Shown: positions 51,883 through 61,234 of the stretch, piece by piece
How positions within the stretch are numbered: position 1 is the stretch's first letter
Layout of the letters: the number at the start of each line of letters is the position of its first letter
Origin: Marinobacter xestospongiae
GTDB taxonomy: Bacteria > Pseudomonadota > Gammaproteobacteria > Pseudomonadales > Oleiphilaceae
DNA: 64,000 bases
Direction of reading: 5' to 3'
Assembly: GCF_023156385.1 (NCBI RefSeq)
Contig: NZ_JAKZAK010000002.1
Location: 62,001-126,000 of the forward strand
The notes under the pieces: generated by a model
What the model saw: the letters and a program-made list of their open reading frames with translations, nothing else
What the model was told of the DNA's origin: nothing
Databases searched by the model: none
Translations under genes and position numbers: made by a program

Positions 51883-53037
51883 CTAAAACAGTTCCACCTC
51901 ACCGGCTGCCATGGATTGTTGACTGACCGGGCTCTTCCGGAACCCGGACAGGCCACGCTGGGCTTCTGCCAACGCCGCCGCCAGTTGCGCCGGCTCATCA
52001 CTTCGGGACAACGCCATCGCCAGCTCGCTCAACAGCCCCAGGCGCTGGCTCAGGTAGTCGGAGGTCTGGGTGGAAATATCCTCGAATTGCAGGCCCCGGG
52101 TGGCGCGATCAGATGCGTCCACCAGCTCTTCGGCAATGCGATTGACGTTCTGGGTCAACATCCGTTCGCGGTCGGCCAGCTTTTGAAGGTTCCTGATCGA
52201 TGCCTCAGCTTCGGCCTTGGACTCGGTGAGGGTATCCAGGTCCTGGGCCGCAATGGCACCAATGTGCTGGCTCAGGTGGGCGACCGCCTCATTGATGCCC
52301 TGAAGCTGCTTGCGGATATCGCTGCTGAATTCCGCGGATCGTTTGGAGAGCGACCTTACCTCGTCGGCAACCACGGCAAACCCACGGCCGTGCTCCCCTG
52401 CCCGGGCAGCCTCAATAGCGGCATTAAGAGCCAGCAGGTTGGTCTGTTCCGCCAACTGGTCAATCTCTTCCAGGGCCTTCATCACCGCTGGCATCTGTTG
52501 ATCAACGGAAGTGACTTTGGTGACCAGATCGGTGAGGTCTTCGCTGATCTTCACGGTATTGCCGATCAGAAAGTCCAGCATCTCCGAGGTCTTGCTGGAA
52601 AAATCGTCGATGCTGATGCCCTGATCTGACGGGTCCTGTCCCGAGAGAATCTCGCCAATGGCCTGTTTCTGCTCATTCAGCAGGCGATGAATGTCATCAA
52701 ACGCGCCCCGAAGCAGCTGCACACCGTCCTCAAGCACGCCTTGCAGACTCTGGAGCTGCTCCCGATGCAGGGAAAATTCGTCCTGTGCCAGCTCACCAAT
52801 CCCCTGCAACACCTCATGCTCTGCGGCGCGCTCCCCGGCGCTTACCTGGGCTGCGTCTTCAACGCTGTGATCCTGGCGAGCGATCAGCCAAACCGTCGCT
52901 GCAGGGACAACGGCAGCCACCACGACCGCCAGCCAGTCAACTGTCAGCCAAAGCATCAGCAAGCCGGTCAGGGTGCCGGCAACAGCGGCCAGGGGCGTCA
53001 GATAGGAGGGGCCTTCAGAGACTCTGGGCATCGGCAT
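51883..53037 (-). CDS. Methyl-accepting chemotaxis protein, minimal membrane receptor
   Basis: A 384-residue receptor with two closely spaced helices ([20 protein letters not shown] and [19 protein letters not shown]) and no ligand domain. The signalling domain is intact ([41 protein letters not shown]). The C-terminus ends GEVELF and lacks the DWxxF-type tether. Its position upstream of cheY matches the accessory receptor in the P. aeruginosa Che2 cluster. It may be a cytoplasmic or membrane-state sensor. The region upstream (to 53473) has no gene. Confidence 0.88.
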   Translation of the reverse strand: MPMPRVSEGPSYLTPLAAVAGTLTGLLMLWLTVDWLAVVVAAVVPAATVWLIARQDHSVEDAAQVSAGERAAEHEVLQGIGELAQDEFSLHREQLQSLQGVLEDGVQLLRGAFDDIHRLLNEQKQAIGEILSGQDPSDQGISIDDFSSKTSEMLDFLIGNTVKISEDLTDLVTKVTSVDQQMPAVMKALEEIDQLAEQTNLLALNAAIEAARAGEHGRGFAVVADEVRSLSKRSAEFSSDIRKQLQGINEAVAHLSQHIGAIAAQDLDTLTESKAEAEASIRNLQKLADRERMLTQNVNRIAEELVDASDRATRGLQFEDISTQTSDYLSQRLGLLSELAMALSRSDEPAQLAAALAEAQRGLSGFRKSPVSQQSMAAGEVELF

Positions 53038-53473
53038 GATCCTTCACAAGGTCACCAGTCACACATCCATCAGTTTGGTCCGATGAGCGCTACGGCCGCC
53101 GTTACTCTCGGGGCAATTACGTTACGAATGACAGTCGGAGTTTGAAATCCGGTAAAACAGGCGGCCCGCCAGAATCACAACTCACCTGAGCGCTTTGCCT
53201 GTCAATACCTATGATTGCGACACATTCTTCAGTGTAGACAAGATTTCATCGGCGTCAGGCCAGTGGAAGGATTTTCTTCGGCAAGTGGGGAAGGAAGAAA
53301 GGAACCGCTCGGATTCCAGGACCTGGGACCAGATCAGGTAGATCGGGAAGTAAGCGCCGGCGATCTATGGCTGGCGACAGTCTGAGCGGGAGCAGCGCAG
53401 CGTGCTCTACCGTTACTTCAACCTGGACCTGCGCAAATACCTGTAGCGCCAGGGTCCCTTCTGGAGGCGGCGC
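53038..53473. other. 436-bp intergenic region with a possible gene remnant
   Basis: The left part is the leader of the receptor gene. At 53363-53446 on the plus strand, a frame of 28 codons reads IYGWRQSEREQRSVLYRYF and ends LDLRKYL before TAG; it is preceded by stops within ten codons and has no start. It looks like the end of a decayed gene. The rest shows no clear feature. Confidence 0.4.
53363..53446 (+). pseudogene. Possible decayed gene end
   Basis: The 28-codon tail has normal protein composition (Trp, Tyr, Arg, Leu rich) and ends with a stop, but there is no upstream reading frame. I recognise no family. It could equally be a chance frame. Confidence 0.25.
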
Positions 53474-54238
53474 TCAGCTTCGGCCCGTCGCATTCCGGTA
53501 GCGACGCAGCATGTCCTGGTAGGCCGGGCTGCGACGGAGCTGGCGCAGGGCCTCATCAAACGAGTGGATCAGGGACTCGGGGGTCTGCCGCGAGAACGCG
53601 ATGAACAGATCCATGGTGCAGGCAACGTGGGGAGAAGCACGGAAGCGCCCCTGGTAGCGATCCTGGCTGACGTAGAACTCCGCCACTTGCCGGTTCATCA
53701 GCAACGCGTCAATACGCCCCAACTCCAGCATTTTCAGCCCGGCGTCCAGATCAGGCACCCGGTGGCGGTGGATGGTGTCCAACGCCTCAAACTCAGGGCA
53801 ATAGAAATAGCCCGCCGAGTAGCCGATGCGCAGGCCGTCCAGATCGGCCAGATCATCCAGAGTTTCGGAGCGAGCCCGGGTGTGCAGGATCACCGATTCA
53901 CTGCTCACCAGGGGCACCCCGGAAAACTGAAACCGTCGGGCCCGGTCGGGGTTTCGCTTGATTCCGAGGATGGCGTCGCTATGGCCTCGCTCCAGTTGTC
54001 GCATTGCCCGTTTCCAGGGCAGGAACGTCAGCTCAACCGGGGTATCCATGCGCTGGAACACCGCCTCAGTGATCTCCCAGAGCACCCCTTCGGGCCCGCT
54101 ATCGCCCTCAACCAGCAACGGTGGCCACGCTTCGGTCACCATCTGTACCGGTTCAGCCCGTGCCGTGCAGATCAAGGCCAGGCTCGCCCACCAAAGCAGC
54201 ACCAGTTGCGCTGCGTACCACCTGCGCCGCTTTCGCAT
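53474..54238 (-). CDS. Orphan periplasmic solute-binding protein (SBP_bac_3)
   Basis: A 254-residue protein with a signal peptide (AAQLVLLWWASLALICTARA). The family 3 SBP core follows: VQMVTEAWPPLLVEGDSGPEGVLWEITEAVFQRM, then LTFLPWKRAMRQLERGHSDAILGIKRNPDRARRF. No permease or ATPase gene is near. It is the nearest gene upstream of the chemosensory cluster, on the same strand, with a 436-bp gap. It could deliver a ligand signal, but neither receptor of the cluster has a periplasmic domain that could bind it. Confidence 0.83.
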   Translation of the reverse strand: MRKRRRWYAAQLVLLWWASLALICTARAEPVQMVTEAWPPLLVEGDSGPEGVLWEITEAVFQRMDTPVELTFLPWKRAMRQLERGHSDAILGIKRNPDRARRFQFSGVPLVSSESVILHTRARSETLDDLADLDGLRIGYSAGYFYCPEFEALDTIHRHRVPDLDAGLKMLELGRIDALLMNRQVAEFYVSQDRYQGRFRASPHVACTMDLFIAFSRQTPESLIHSFDEALRQLRRSPAYQDMLRRYRNATGRS

Positions 54239-54406
54239 CTGCGCCTATCCCCCTTCAGATCCAGCCAAGAACCATCGAGCACTACCCGCCGATAGCGCGC
54301 CATTCAATGGTCGGCACGGCCATTTGTCCAGTCCGCGCATTCCGTTACGGTAGCCCATCCGCTCTACAATACAACGCCTGACAATACATCGCCTGGAGGC
54401 ACCCCA

Positions 54407-55327
54407 GTGCAGGAACTGATCCTCTACCACTACCCGCTGTCGCCGTTCTCAGAAAAGATCCGGGCCATGCTGGGCTACACCGGTCTGGCGTGGCACTCGG
54501 TCACTGTGCGGGAAATGCCTCCCCGTCCTGAGCTGGCCACGCTTGCCGGCGGTTACCGCCGGATACCGGTTGCCCAGCTGGGTGCCGACGTGTTCTGCGA
54601 CACCCGCTCGGTGGCGCGGGAAATCGCCCGACTGGGCCATGCGCCGGAGCTGGTGGTGGAACAACAGAGTGAGCAGATCCAGGCCTTTGTGGCCGAAGCC
54701 GACCAGGCCGTTTTTCTGGCCAGTCTGATCACAGCCGGCGGGCCTGGCGTGCTATGGAAGATGATCCGGCAAACGTCGTTGGTGGACACCTGGCAGTTTC
54801 TGCGGGACCGTGCTGGCATTGCACGTCTGGCAAAGGTCAAAGCCGACAGCCCCTGGCAGGCAAAACAGCGGCTGGACAACCACCACGCGTTGATGAACGA
54901 CCGACTTCAGCATCAACCGTTTCTGTTTGGCGATACCCCGTGCATCGCGGATTTCTCGGCGTATCACAGCCTGTGGTTCCTGTGCGATTTTGCCGGCAAA
55001 CCGGTACTGCGCAAATGGCCTGCGGTGGAGGAATGGTTTGGCAGGATGCGGGCCTTTGGCCATGGCCAGCCCAAGCCGATGACCAGTGATAATGCTCTGG
55101 CACTGGCCAAGGCCGCCACACCGCGCCCCGTCGACTGCTGCGACGAGGCCCTGGGCGGCGATACCGTCACGGTTGCGCCCAGCGACTATGGCCGCGATCC
55201 GGTAACCGGGCAACTGCGTCATGCCGATGATCATGCCCTGGTGGTTGCCCACGCCGATCCCGGGATCGGCACCGTGCATCTGCACTTTCCCCGACACGGC
55301 TTTGAACTCAGAGCTGCGGCTCAATAG
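54407..55327 (+). CDS. Glutathione S-transferase family protein with C-terminal extension
   Basis: A 306-residue protein. The thioredoxin-fold N-terminus is clear (LILYHYPLSPFSEKIRAMLGYTGLAWHSVTV), with the GST-N cis-Pro site (YRRIPVAQLGADVFCDT), then the all-helical C-terminal domain. After about residue 225 there is an extension (CDEALGGDTVTVAPSDYGRDPVTGQL) rarely found in ordinary GSTs. The starting codon is GTG 54407 with GGAGG 7 nt upstream. Substrate unknown. Confidence 0.85.
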   Translation: MQELILYHYPLSPFSEKIRAMLGYTGLAWHSVTVREMPPRPELATLAGGYRRIPVAQLGADVFCDTRSVAREIARLGHAPELVVEQQSEQIQAFVAEADQAVFLASLITAGGPGVLWKMIRQTSLVDTWQFLRDRAGIARLAKVKADSPWQAKQRLDNHHALMNDRLQHQPFLFGDTPCIADFSAYHSLWFLCDFAGKPVLRKWPAVEEWFGRMRAFGHGQPKPMTSDNALALAKAATPRPVDCCDEALGGDTVTVAPSDYGRDPVTGQLRHADDHALVVAHADPGIGTVHLHFPRHGFELRAAAQ

Positions 55328-55381
55328 GCCATCAGACCGCGAGCCGGCAACCGGATCAATGACCCGGCGCCGGCGGTTCGA

Positions 55382-55969
55382 TCAGTCGAAATGGCCCTGT
55401 ACCGCTGCCATGATGTCGGAGAAGGATGTCGCCCGGACCTCACTGTCCAGCGGGATCTGCAGCCGTTTGGAGACCTGGCTGGCGGAGATCAGCCCCACCA
55501 CCGCATTCGCACTGCCGTCTGTCACCACCAGGTGCTCCGCATGCTGGTGCTGGAAGGTGGCCACCACATCACCCACGCTGGCCCGTTCCAGGTCCGCCAG
55601 ACGGACCGACGGCAACGACGCCAGTGGCTGCATGATGTCGGGAACCCGCACCTCCTCAAGCGGCCGCCCCATCTGATGGGCGCGCGCCATGGCGCGCTTG
55701 CCCAACACGTCCTTGAGGGCAATCAGGCCGATGCAATCACCACTTCGGTTAACCACCAGCTTGAGAGCGACATCCGCCAGCTTCATCCGCACGCGGGCGT
55801 CACCGACGGACAGGTCATGATCAATCACCGAGGGAGCCTGCTGGCGAAAATCCGTCATCAGGATCAGCGCCGGATCATCGAGCGTCAGCTCCAAATGACT
55901 GCCAGGCTGGGCGATAGTGGCGGACGGCTGCGCCGCGGTTGCGGTCAGGGCATGGTAATAGTTGCTCAT
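55382..55969 (-). CDS. CBS-domain pair protein
   Basis: About 195 residues with tandem CBS domains (DVALKLVVNRSGDCIGLIALKDVLG and SVGDVVATFQHQHAEHLVVTDGSANAVVGLISASQV). The N-terminal 60 residues have no clear fold. CBS pairs sense adenine nucleotides. ATG 55969 with GAGG upstream is favoured. It lies 77 bp after a small membrane protein gene and a perfect ANR/FNR box on the same strand, so low-oxygen induction is likely. Confidence 0.85.
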   Translation of the reverse strand: MSNYYHALTATAAQPSATIAQPGSHLELTLDDPALILMTDFRQQAPSVIDHDLSVGDARVRMKLADVALKLVVNRSGDCIGLIALKDVLGKRAMARAHQMGRPLEEVRVPDIMQPLASLPSVRLADLERASVGDVVATFQHQHAEHLVVTDGSANAVVGLISASQVSKRLQIPLDSEVRATSFSDIMAAVQGHFD

Positions 55970-56046
55970 TGTGTGCCTCACTACAGAACAGGAAATCGAA
56001 ACACCTGGCACTGGTCACAATACCAGGCGCAGAATCGGATCGGAGT

Positions 56047-56349
56047 TCAGCAGCGGGCCGGAGGCGCCTGAGGCAACTGGGGGAAATGAATCAGACGACG
56101 CCTTGGGGATCGCAGGCCGCGGGCCGTCAGTGGCACGACCCTGGACGACAGCAGCACGCTGGCTACGACGCACAGGATCAGCCAGGGGCCATCCGACGGC
56201 GACGGGTCACGGCCATCGGCGTCCAGTGACCACTCCACCACCAGGTCGGTCAGCACCGGTCCACCGGCGTGGTCCGGAGACTGGACAGCCAGCAGCCCGA
56301 CTGCAAACAGAGCCAGGAAAACCGCGATGGTCCATTGACGTTGAGTCAT
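56047..56349 (-). CDS. Small two-helix membrane protein
   Basis: About 100 residues. Two hydrophobic segments (WTIAVFLALFAVGLLAVQS and GPWLILCVVASVLLSSRVVPL) are joined by an acidic loop; the C-terminus is Arg-rich. A GTG at 56352 is an alternative start. The ribosome site is weak. The ANR/FNR box lies about 75-90 bp upstream, which supports it as a real first gene of a pair with the CBS protein. No known family recognised. Confidence 0.6.
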   Translation of the reverse strand: MTQRQWTIAVFLALFAVGLLAVQSPDHAGGPVLTDLVVEWSLDADGRDPSPSDGPWLILCVVASVLLSSRVVPLTARGLRSPRRRLIHFPQLPQAPPARC

Positions 56350-56423
56350 CACATCCGCCCAAACCGCCCGGCCATGACCAGGAACGGCGTCGCATTGAAG
56401 ATCGGCTGGCGCAGGCGTCCGCC

Positions 56424-56437
56424 TTGATTTTGATCAA
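56424..56437 (-). promoter_or_regulatory. Perfect ANR/FNR box
   Basis: TTGAT-TTTG-ATCAA is an exact match to the FNR consensus TTGAT-N4-ATCAA. It lies between the end of the PotD-like gene and the small membrane protein gene, all on the minus strand, so the downstream target is the membrane protein and CBS pair. A weak -10 (TTCAAT) sits at roughly class II distance. Oxygen-responsive activation is the expected role. Confidence 0.75.
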
Positions 56438-56567
56438 GGCAATGCGTCCAACGCTCTACTCTCACCATGGGCCCGGCGATGGCAAACCACAAGGCAGATG
56501 GAGAAGAATTCATCCTGGGAGCCCCGCATTCACTCCCTGGCCACAAACGCTGGCGAAACGAACGTCG

Positions 56568-57743
56568 TCAATCAGCGTCTCCCTGTGCCTCACCATCGCG
56601 CTTCAGCCAGGCCTCGAACCGCCGCGCCCGTAACCCTGCCGTGCGGGCATACCAGTCATGGTCGCGATCAATCGCCCCGGACAGGTGCGACGGCGCGGTC
56701 GGTAGATGGGGGGCCATGGCAACACCCGACGCCCGATGTCGGCCAACCCGCCATTGCGCCGAATAGCGGGTCGGCCCATAGCTGATACGATTCGCCAGCG
56801 CCGCCATGGCCTCGGTACGGGTAGCGTGGCGAATGAAACGATGGGCCTCGGCCACCTGGTCACTGCCGCGGAGAATGGTCCAGCTGTTGTAATCCAGCAA
56901 CTGACCGTCCCAGATCACGGTGATCGGTGCTCCCCGCGTCACCTGGGCGTGAAAGAAGCGACCATTGAAGCCGGACGCCATGGCCACCTCGCCATCCTCC
57001 AGCCAACGGGCAGGCTGATCACCCGAGGTCCACCAGCGCAAATGCGGTCGAATCTGGTCCAGGCGGCGGAACGCCAGGTCAAACCCCCGCTCGGTACTCA
57101 GCAGGTTGTACAATTGCTGTCGCGGTACCTGATAGGACAACAACGCCCACTCCATCAACCCCACCGGTACCCGTCGCAGCGCCCGCTTGCCGGGGAACCG
57201 TTCGAGATCAAAGAAATCCGCCACGGAGCTTGGTTTAACTCCGGGAAAGGCCCGTTCATCGAAGGCCAGTACCGTCGAAAACACCAGGTGAGCCACGCCA
57301 CAGCGGGTAATCGCCCCCGGCAGAAAATCCTCCCGCGCGGCAACACCAGTTGGCGACGGCGCCAGCAGTTCCGCCGGCAACGGTTCCAGCAGACCGGCGT
57401 CGCAGGCCGCCAGGGCGTCGGCATAGACCATGTCCACCAGGTCCCAGGTCACATCGCCACTGGCCAGGTGGCGACGCAGATCGGCCAGGCCGCCATCGTA
57501 GTGGACCGTCCTGATGGGGATGCCCGTAGCGTCGGTAAACGCAGCAAAGTACGCCTGCCGCTGACTGGCCTCGTAGGCGCCACCCCAGGTCAGCACCGTC
57601 AGCGGGGTTGGGGCTGGCGATTCCGCCCCGGATTCCGCCACTAACTCCGTCACTGATTCCGCCGCTACCGGTGCGGCCAACAGCCACCCCAGGGCCGCAA
57701 GCCAGACACTAGGCCGCTTCGTTCTCTTCCTGTCGCAGGTCAT
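56568..57743 (-). CDS. Periplasmic solute-binding protein, PotD-like
   Basis: A 391-residue extracellular solute-binding protein of the family 1/PotD type. The signal peptide (WLAALGWLLAAPVAAES) precedes PLTVLTWGGAYEASQRQAYF, then VTWDLVDMVYADALAACDAGLLEPLP and GEVAMASGFNGRFFHAQVTRG. Spermidine/putrescine-type ligands are likely, with iron or other organics possible. ATG 57743 overlaps the ClC gene end by 35 bp, with GGAG upstream. No permease gene follows. Confidence 0.85.
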   Translation of the reverse strand: MTCDRKRTKRPSVWLAALGWLLAAPVAAESVTELVAESGAESPAPTPLTVLTWGGAYEASQRQAYFAAFTDATGIPIRTVHYDGGLADLRRHLASGDVTWDLVDMVYADALAACDAGLLEPLPAELLAPSPTGVAAREDFLPGAITRCGVAHLVFSTVLAFDERAFPGVKPSSVADFFDLERFPGKRALRRVPVGLMEWALLSYQVPRQQLYNLLSTERGFDLAFRRLDQIRPHLRWWTSGDQPARWLEDGEVAMASGFNGRFFHAQVTRGAPITVIWDGQLLDYNSWTILRGSDQVAEAHRFIRHATRTEAMAALANRISYGPTRYSAQWRVGRHRASGVAMAPHLPTAPSHLSGAIDRDHDWYARTAGLRARRFEAWLKRDGEAQGDAD

Positions 57744-59439
57744 GGATGATCTCCAGGTAGGCCCTTATCACCGCTTCCTCCGGCACCACACCCAGCAGAC
57801 GGCCATCATCCGCCAGCAGCGGCACCGCCTCGCCAATGAATCCCGGTAACTGCTCCATCGACTCCCACACCGAGGTCCGCTCATCGAACACCAGCGCCGG
57901 CGGGCTTGCCAGACCGGCGACCGGTTGCGCAGCCGGCTCGGTCAACAGATCCGCCAGGTGCAGCGTACCCAGGTAACGACGCTGGTCATCCACCAGCATG
58001 GCTTCGGCCCGCTTGCCCTCGCCCAGGCGTCGCTGGACACCGGCGACGGTCTCGTCGGGCCAGGCCAGAATGCAGTCGTCCACGCGATAATCCGCCACCG
58101 CATGGGTGCCCAGAATGGCCTTGTCCCGGCCCTGGGAAAGGTCGAAATGGCGCTGGCGCAATTGCAGGTCAAATAACGAACGCCCCATCACGCGGTAGGA
58201 GACCAGGTTGGCAAACACCACGGCCACCATGGCGGCGATGGTGAGGTCATAGCTGCGAGTCAGTTCAAACACAATGAGGATGGTGCTCAAGGGGGCACCA
58301 ATGACGGAGCTGGCCAGGGCCATCATGCCGCAGACTGCGTAAACCACCTGGCCAGACAGGGGGATGGGCAACAGCTCGGGCAGAAGCAGGCCATAGAGCG
58401 CACCGAAGAGAATACCAATCAGCAGCGCCGGGCTGAAAACACCGCCAACAAATCCGAACCCCAGGCACAGGGCCGTGACCAGCAGTTTGGCCACCACGAT
58501 CAGGGCGAGTTCAGTGCGTCCGAATGCCCCTTCGATGGTGGCAAAGCGCAGGGTTTCCTGGCCGATACCCAGCACCTCAGGCAACCACAGCGCCACCATT
58601 CCCAGCCCCAGGCCTGCCAGCGCCGGGCGTCCCCAGGTGGGGACCGACAGTCGACTCGCCAGGCGGGCACTGCCTTGAATCAGGCGCACAAAGGCCACCG
58701 CTAGGCCGGCGCACAACACGCCTTCCACCGCAAACAGCACGAACTCGTAACTGTGAGCGACACCAGCAAAGCTCACCTGAAACAACGGAGGGCGGTGAAG
58801 GAAAACGTTGGCCACCACGTAACCCACGGCCGCAGCCACCGTGACCGGTGCGAAAGCGCGCAGGGAGTAATGGCGGAGCATGACTTCGTGGGCAAACACC
58901 AGGCCGGCGATTGGCGCGTTGAAAGCGGTGGCAATGGCGGCTGACACCCCACAGCCAATGGCAATCGCCCGCAGGTTGCGGACAGGCAGGTGCAAACGCC
59001 CCGCCAGCGCACCAAACATGCTGCCCAGATAGACCAGGGGACCATACTGACCAACGGAAGCGCCTGCTCCCAGGGACAACAGCGCGGCCAGGGTCGACGC
59101 CAGTCCGCTGCGAAAGTCTGGCGGCGGGCGCCGGGTCTGCACCGCCAGGATCGCGTCCGGCGGTGCCAGACCTCGCCGTTCCCGCACCAGCCGATGCACC
59201 ACCAGGCCGACCACAAGACCGCCCAGGGTGGGTACCAGCACCGTGGCCAGCATCACCAGGGCGGGCTGGTCAGCACGCTGGATGCGGGCATAGGGCGAGA
59301 CCAGCAACAAATCGTTGAGCCAATGAAGGGCCTCAACGAAGCCAATCGCCGCCAGTGACGCGGTCGATCCCACCACCACCGCCAGGGCTGAGACCACAAC
59401 GATGCGTAAGACCGCCTGTTGAGAGTCGTGCCGGGGCAT
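57709..59439 (-). CDS. ClC family chloride channel/transporter with CBS domains, gating Glu missing
   Basis: A 576-residue ClC protein. Characteristic parts: GAGASVGQYGPLVYLGSMFGALAG in place of GREGP, GFVGGVFSPALLIG (selectivity-filter end), and MMALASSVIGAPLSTILIVFELTRSYDLT. Two cytoplasmic CBS domains end the protein. In E. coli ClC-ec1 the motif is GREGP, with the gating/proton Glu at its centre; here that position is Tyr. This suggests a passive channel or a modified exchanger, a variant seen in some other bacterial ClC proteins. The gene is preceded by no regulator and overlaps the PotD-like gene. Confidence 0.9.
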   Translation of the reverse strand: MPRHDSQQAVLRIVVVSALAVVVGSTASLAAIGFVEALHWLNDLLLVSPYARIQRADQPALVMLATVLVPTLGGLVVGLVVHRLVRERRGLAPPDAILAVQTRRPPPDFRSGLASTLAALLSLGAGASVGQYGPLVYLGSMFGALAGRLHLPVRNLRAIAIGCGVSAAIATAFNAPIAGLVFAHEVMLRHYSLRAFAPVTVAAAVGYVVANVFLHRPPLFQVSFAGVAHSYEFVLFAVEGVLCAGLAVAFVRLIQGSARLASRLSVPTWGRPALAGLGLGMVALWLPEVLGIGQETLRFATIEGAFGRTELALIVVAKLLVTALCLGFGFVGGVFSPALLIGILFGALYGLLLPELLPIPLSGQVVYAVCGMMALASSVIGAPLSTILIVFELTRSYDLTIAAMVAVVFANLVSYRVMGRSLFDLQLRQRHFDLSQGRDKAILGTHAVADYRVDDCILAWPDETVAGVQRRLGEGKRAEAMLVDDQRRYLGTLHLADLLTEPAAQPVAGLASPPALVFDERTSVWESMEQLPGFIGEAVPLLADDGRLLGVVPEEAVIRAYLEIIHDLRQEENEAA

Positions 59440-59562
59440 TGCTCACGCTCCTGCTGACAGTGCCCCCGGGCAGCAACACGCCGGCGGGCCCTGTCCTGAG
59501 CATAGCCCAGACAGCAGCGATCCTGTGGAGCGACAACCACATCGGCCGTCGCCTCTGATCGA

Positions 59563-59871
59563 TTATCCGACCGCTTTCTGTCCTACCACCGTCAGCGGCA
59601 CGGTTCGGGCCTCACGTTGGGCCAGGTAACGGGTACAGCTGACCCGCAGGAAAGACGCGAAGTTATCCACCTCGCCCCGTAGCTCGGTGACTTCATCATA
59701 GAGTTTGCTGATCAACTGGTTGGTGGTCATGCCATCAACTTCAGCGATCTCCTGGAGAATGTCCCAGAACTGGTTCTCCAGCCGCAGTGTGGTGACCACT
59801 CCACGAATCCGCAGGGAACGGGAGCGGGATTCGTAGAGGATCGGATCCGCCTTGACGTAGAGTTCACACAT
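59563..59871 (-). CDS. Ribbon-helix-helix domain protein
   Basis: About 102 residues. The RHH_4-type region reads SLRIRGVVTTLRLENQFWDILQEIAEVDGMTTNQLISKLYDEV. It is likely a DNA-binding regulator or an adaptor. ATG 59871 has GGAG 7 nt upstream and gives a better N-terminus than the longer reading. The gene is single between the ClC gene and the DJ-1 gene. Target unknown. Confidence 0.75.
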   Translation of the reverse strand: MCELYVKADPILYESRSRSLRIRGVVTTLRLENQFWDILQEIAEVDGMTTNQLISKLYDEVTELRGEVDNFASFLRVSCTRYLAQREARTVPLTVVGQKAVG

Positions 59872-59923
59872 CGCAGTCTCCAATGGGAATGGCCACGGCG
59901 ACATATGCCATGGCCATCATCAA

Positions 59924-60505
59924 TCACAGCGTAATCTGGGCGCCCAGCAGTTTCACAAATGCCGCCAGCCAGGCCGGGTGCGCTGGCCATGCTGGCGCCG
60001 TCACCAGGTTGCCTTGGACATGGGCCTGGTCCACGGCGATATCCATGTATTCACCGCCCGCCATTTTTACATCTGGTCCACAGGCCGGGTAGGCACTGCA
60101 TTCACGACCGTCCAGAACACCGGCTGCGGCCAACAACTGGGCACCGTGGCACACGGCGGCGATCGGCTTATCAGCCTGATTGAACGCCTGAACGATCTCG
60201 ATTACCCGCTCGTTCAGCCGCAGATACTCCGGAGCACGACCGCCGGGAACCACCAGACCGACATAGTCCTCAACTTTCACTTCGTCGAAATTGTAACTCA
60301 GGGCGAAATTGTGACCGGGCTTTTCGGTGTAGGTCTGGTCACCCTCGAAATCGTGGATGGCGGTCTTCACCGTCTCACCGGCTTTCTTGTCCGGACACAC
60401 GGCATGCACCTCATACCCGAGCATGGTCAGGGCCTGGAAAGGCACCATGGTTTCGTAGTCTTCGGCGAAGTCGCCGGCCAGAAGAAGCAGTTTCTTGGTG
60501 GTCAT
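59924..60505 (-). CDS. DJ-1/PfpI family protein
   Basis: A 193-residue protein with the DJ-1/PfpI core: [28 protein letters not shown], then [25 protein letters not shown], and the nucleophile elbow [20 protein letters not shown] with the reactive cysteine. It belongs to the PfpI/YhbO-like group linked to protease, chaperone or deglycase activity, which is debated. GGGAG precedes the ATG. Single gene. Confidence 0.9.
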   Translation of the reverse strand: MTTKKLLLLAGDFAEDYETMVPFQALTMLGYEVHAVCPDKKAGETVKTAIHDFEGDQTYTEKPGHNFALSYNFDEVKVEDYVGLVVPGGRAPEYLRLNERVIEIVQAFNQADKPIAAVCHGAQLLAAAGVLDGRECSAYPACGPDVKMAGGEYMDIAVDQAHVQGNLVTAPAWPAHPAWLAAFVKLLGAQITL

Positions 60506-60708
60506 TGTTCCGTTCTCCCTTGATCGTCACAGATACGCGGCCCACCGGGATTGGTGAGCGGTCTTCCATGATGCGCCGGAATCGCTGGCAGGGGGTAACA
60601 GCCGGTTACTACATTGTAAACGGCAGAACGCATTGGACACGGCTGGACGGGCTGGGAAACGACAGGACGGATTGGGAAACCGGGAGAACGATGCCTCCCG
60701 GTGTCTGC

Positions 60709-61068
60709 TCAGGAATAGAACAGCGTGGTGTCGCAGCGGCCACAGATGTGGCCGAGGTAGCCCGTGAACGGGCTCAACTGACGGGTGTGGATATGGTCAC
60801 TGCCACAGGCACGGCAGGCCAACTGGTTACCCTGAACCCGGTCCGGGTAGGTGGTGTGGTACCAGTCCCGGTTCATCGACTGGTACTTCCAGAGCCGGGG
60901 AAGACGGGTCATCATCACCGAGGCCGGAATCAGGATGAGCATGGCGCCCAGCGTCATGCCGGCCGATCCAGCCCCATCATTCATGAACTGCACCATCAAC
61001 AGCGCCCCCACCAGCATAACCAGAAGACAGGCGCCAGTGATGGCCATCTTGAGTTGAGAAGGACTCAT
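60709..61068 (-). CDS. Membrane protein with C-terminal zinc ribbon
   Basis: About 119 residues. Two helices (ITGACLLVMLVGALLMVQFM and GMTLGAMLILIPASVMMTRL) are followed by a CxxC pair: CRACGSDHIHTRQLSPF and YLGHICGRC. Four cysteines form a likely Zn-binding ribbon at the cytoplasmic side. I use ATG 61068; the ribosome site is weak. It is unknown in function and single. Confidence 0.7.
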   Translation of the reverse strand: MSPSQLKMAITGACLLVMLVGALLMVQFMNDGAGSAGMTLGAMLILIPASVMMTRLPRLWKYQSMNRDWYHTTYPDRVQGNQLACRACGSDHIHTRQLSPFTGYLGHICGRCDTTLFYS

Positions 61069-61234
61069 GGCAATCACACAGCATTTTGAAAGTGAATGGA
61101 ATGCCCAAACGGGGGGCAATACAAAACCGGCGAAATTTTAACCACTTTTTGATCAAACTGCCACCAGAGGCACGATCGTCTGGTGATATCAACCAGAACT
61201 GCCTGTGATCCTGAATTCAGGACCAACGCCGTCA

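Noticed and set aside
61145..61160. FNR box in TTTTTGATCAAACTG near the zinc-ribbon gene
   Set aside because: The two half-sites have no four-base spacer, so it does not match TTGAT-N4-ATCAA.
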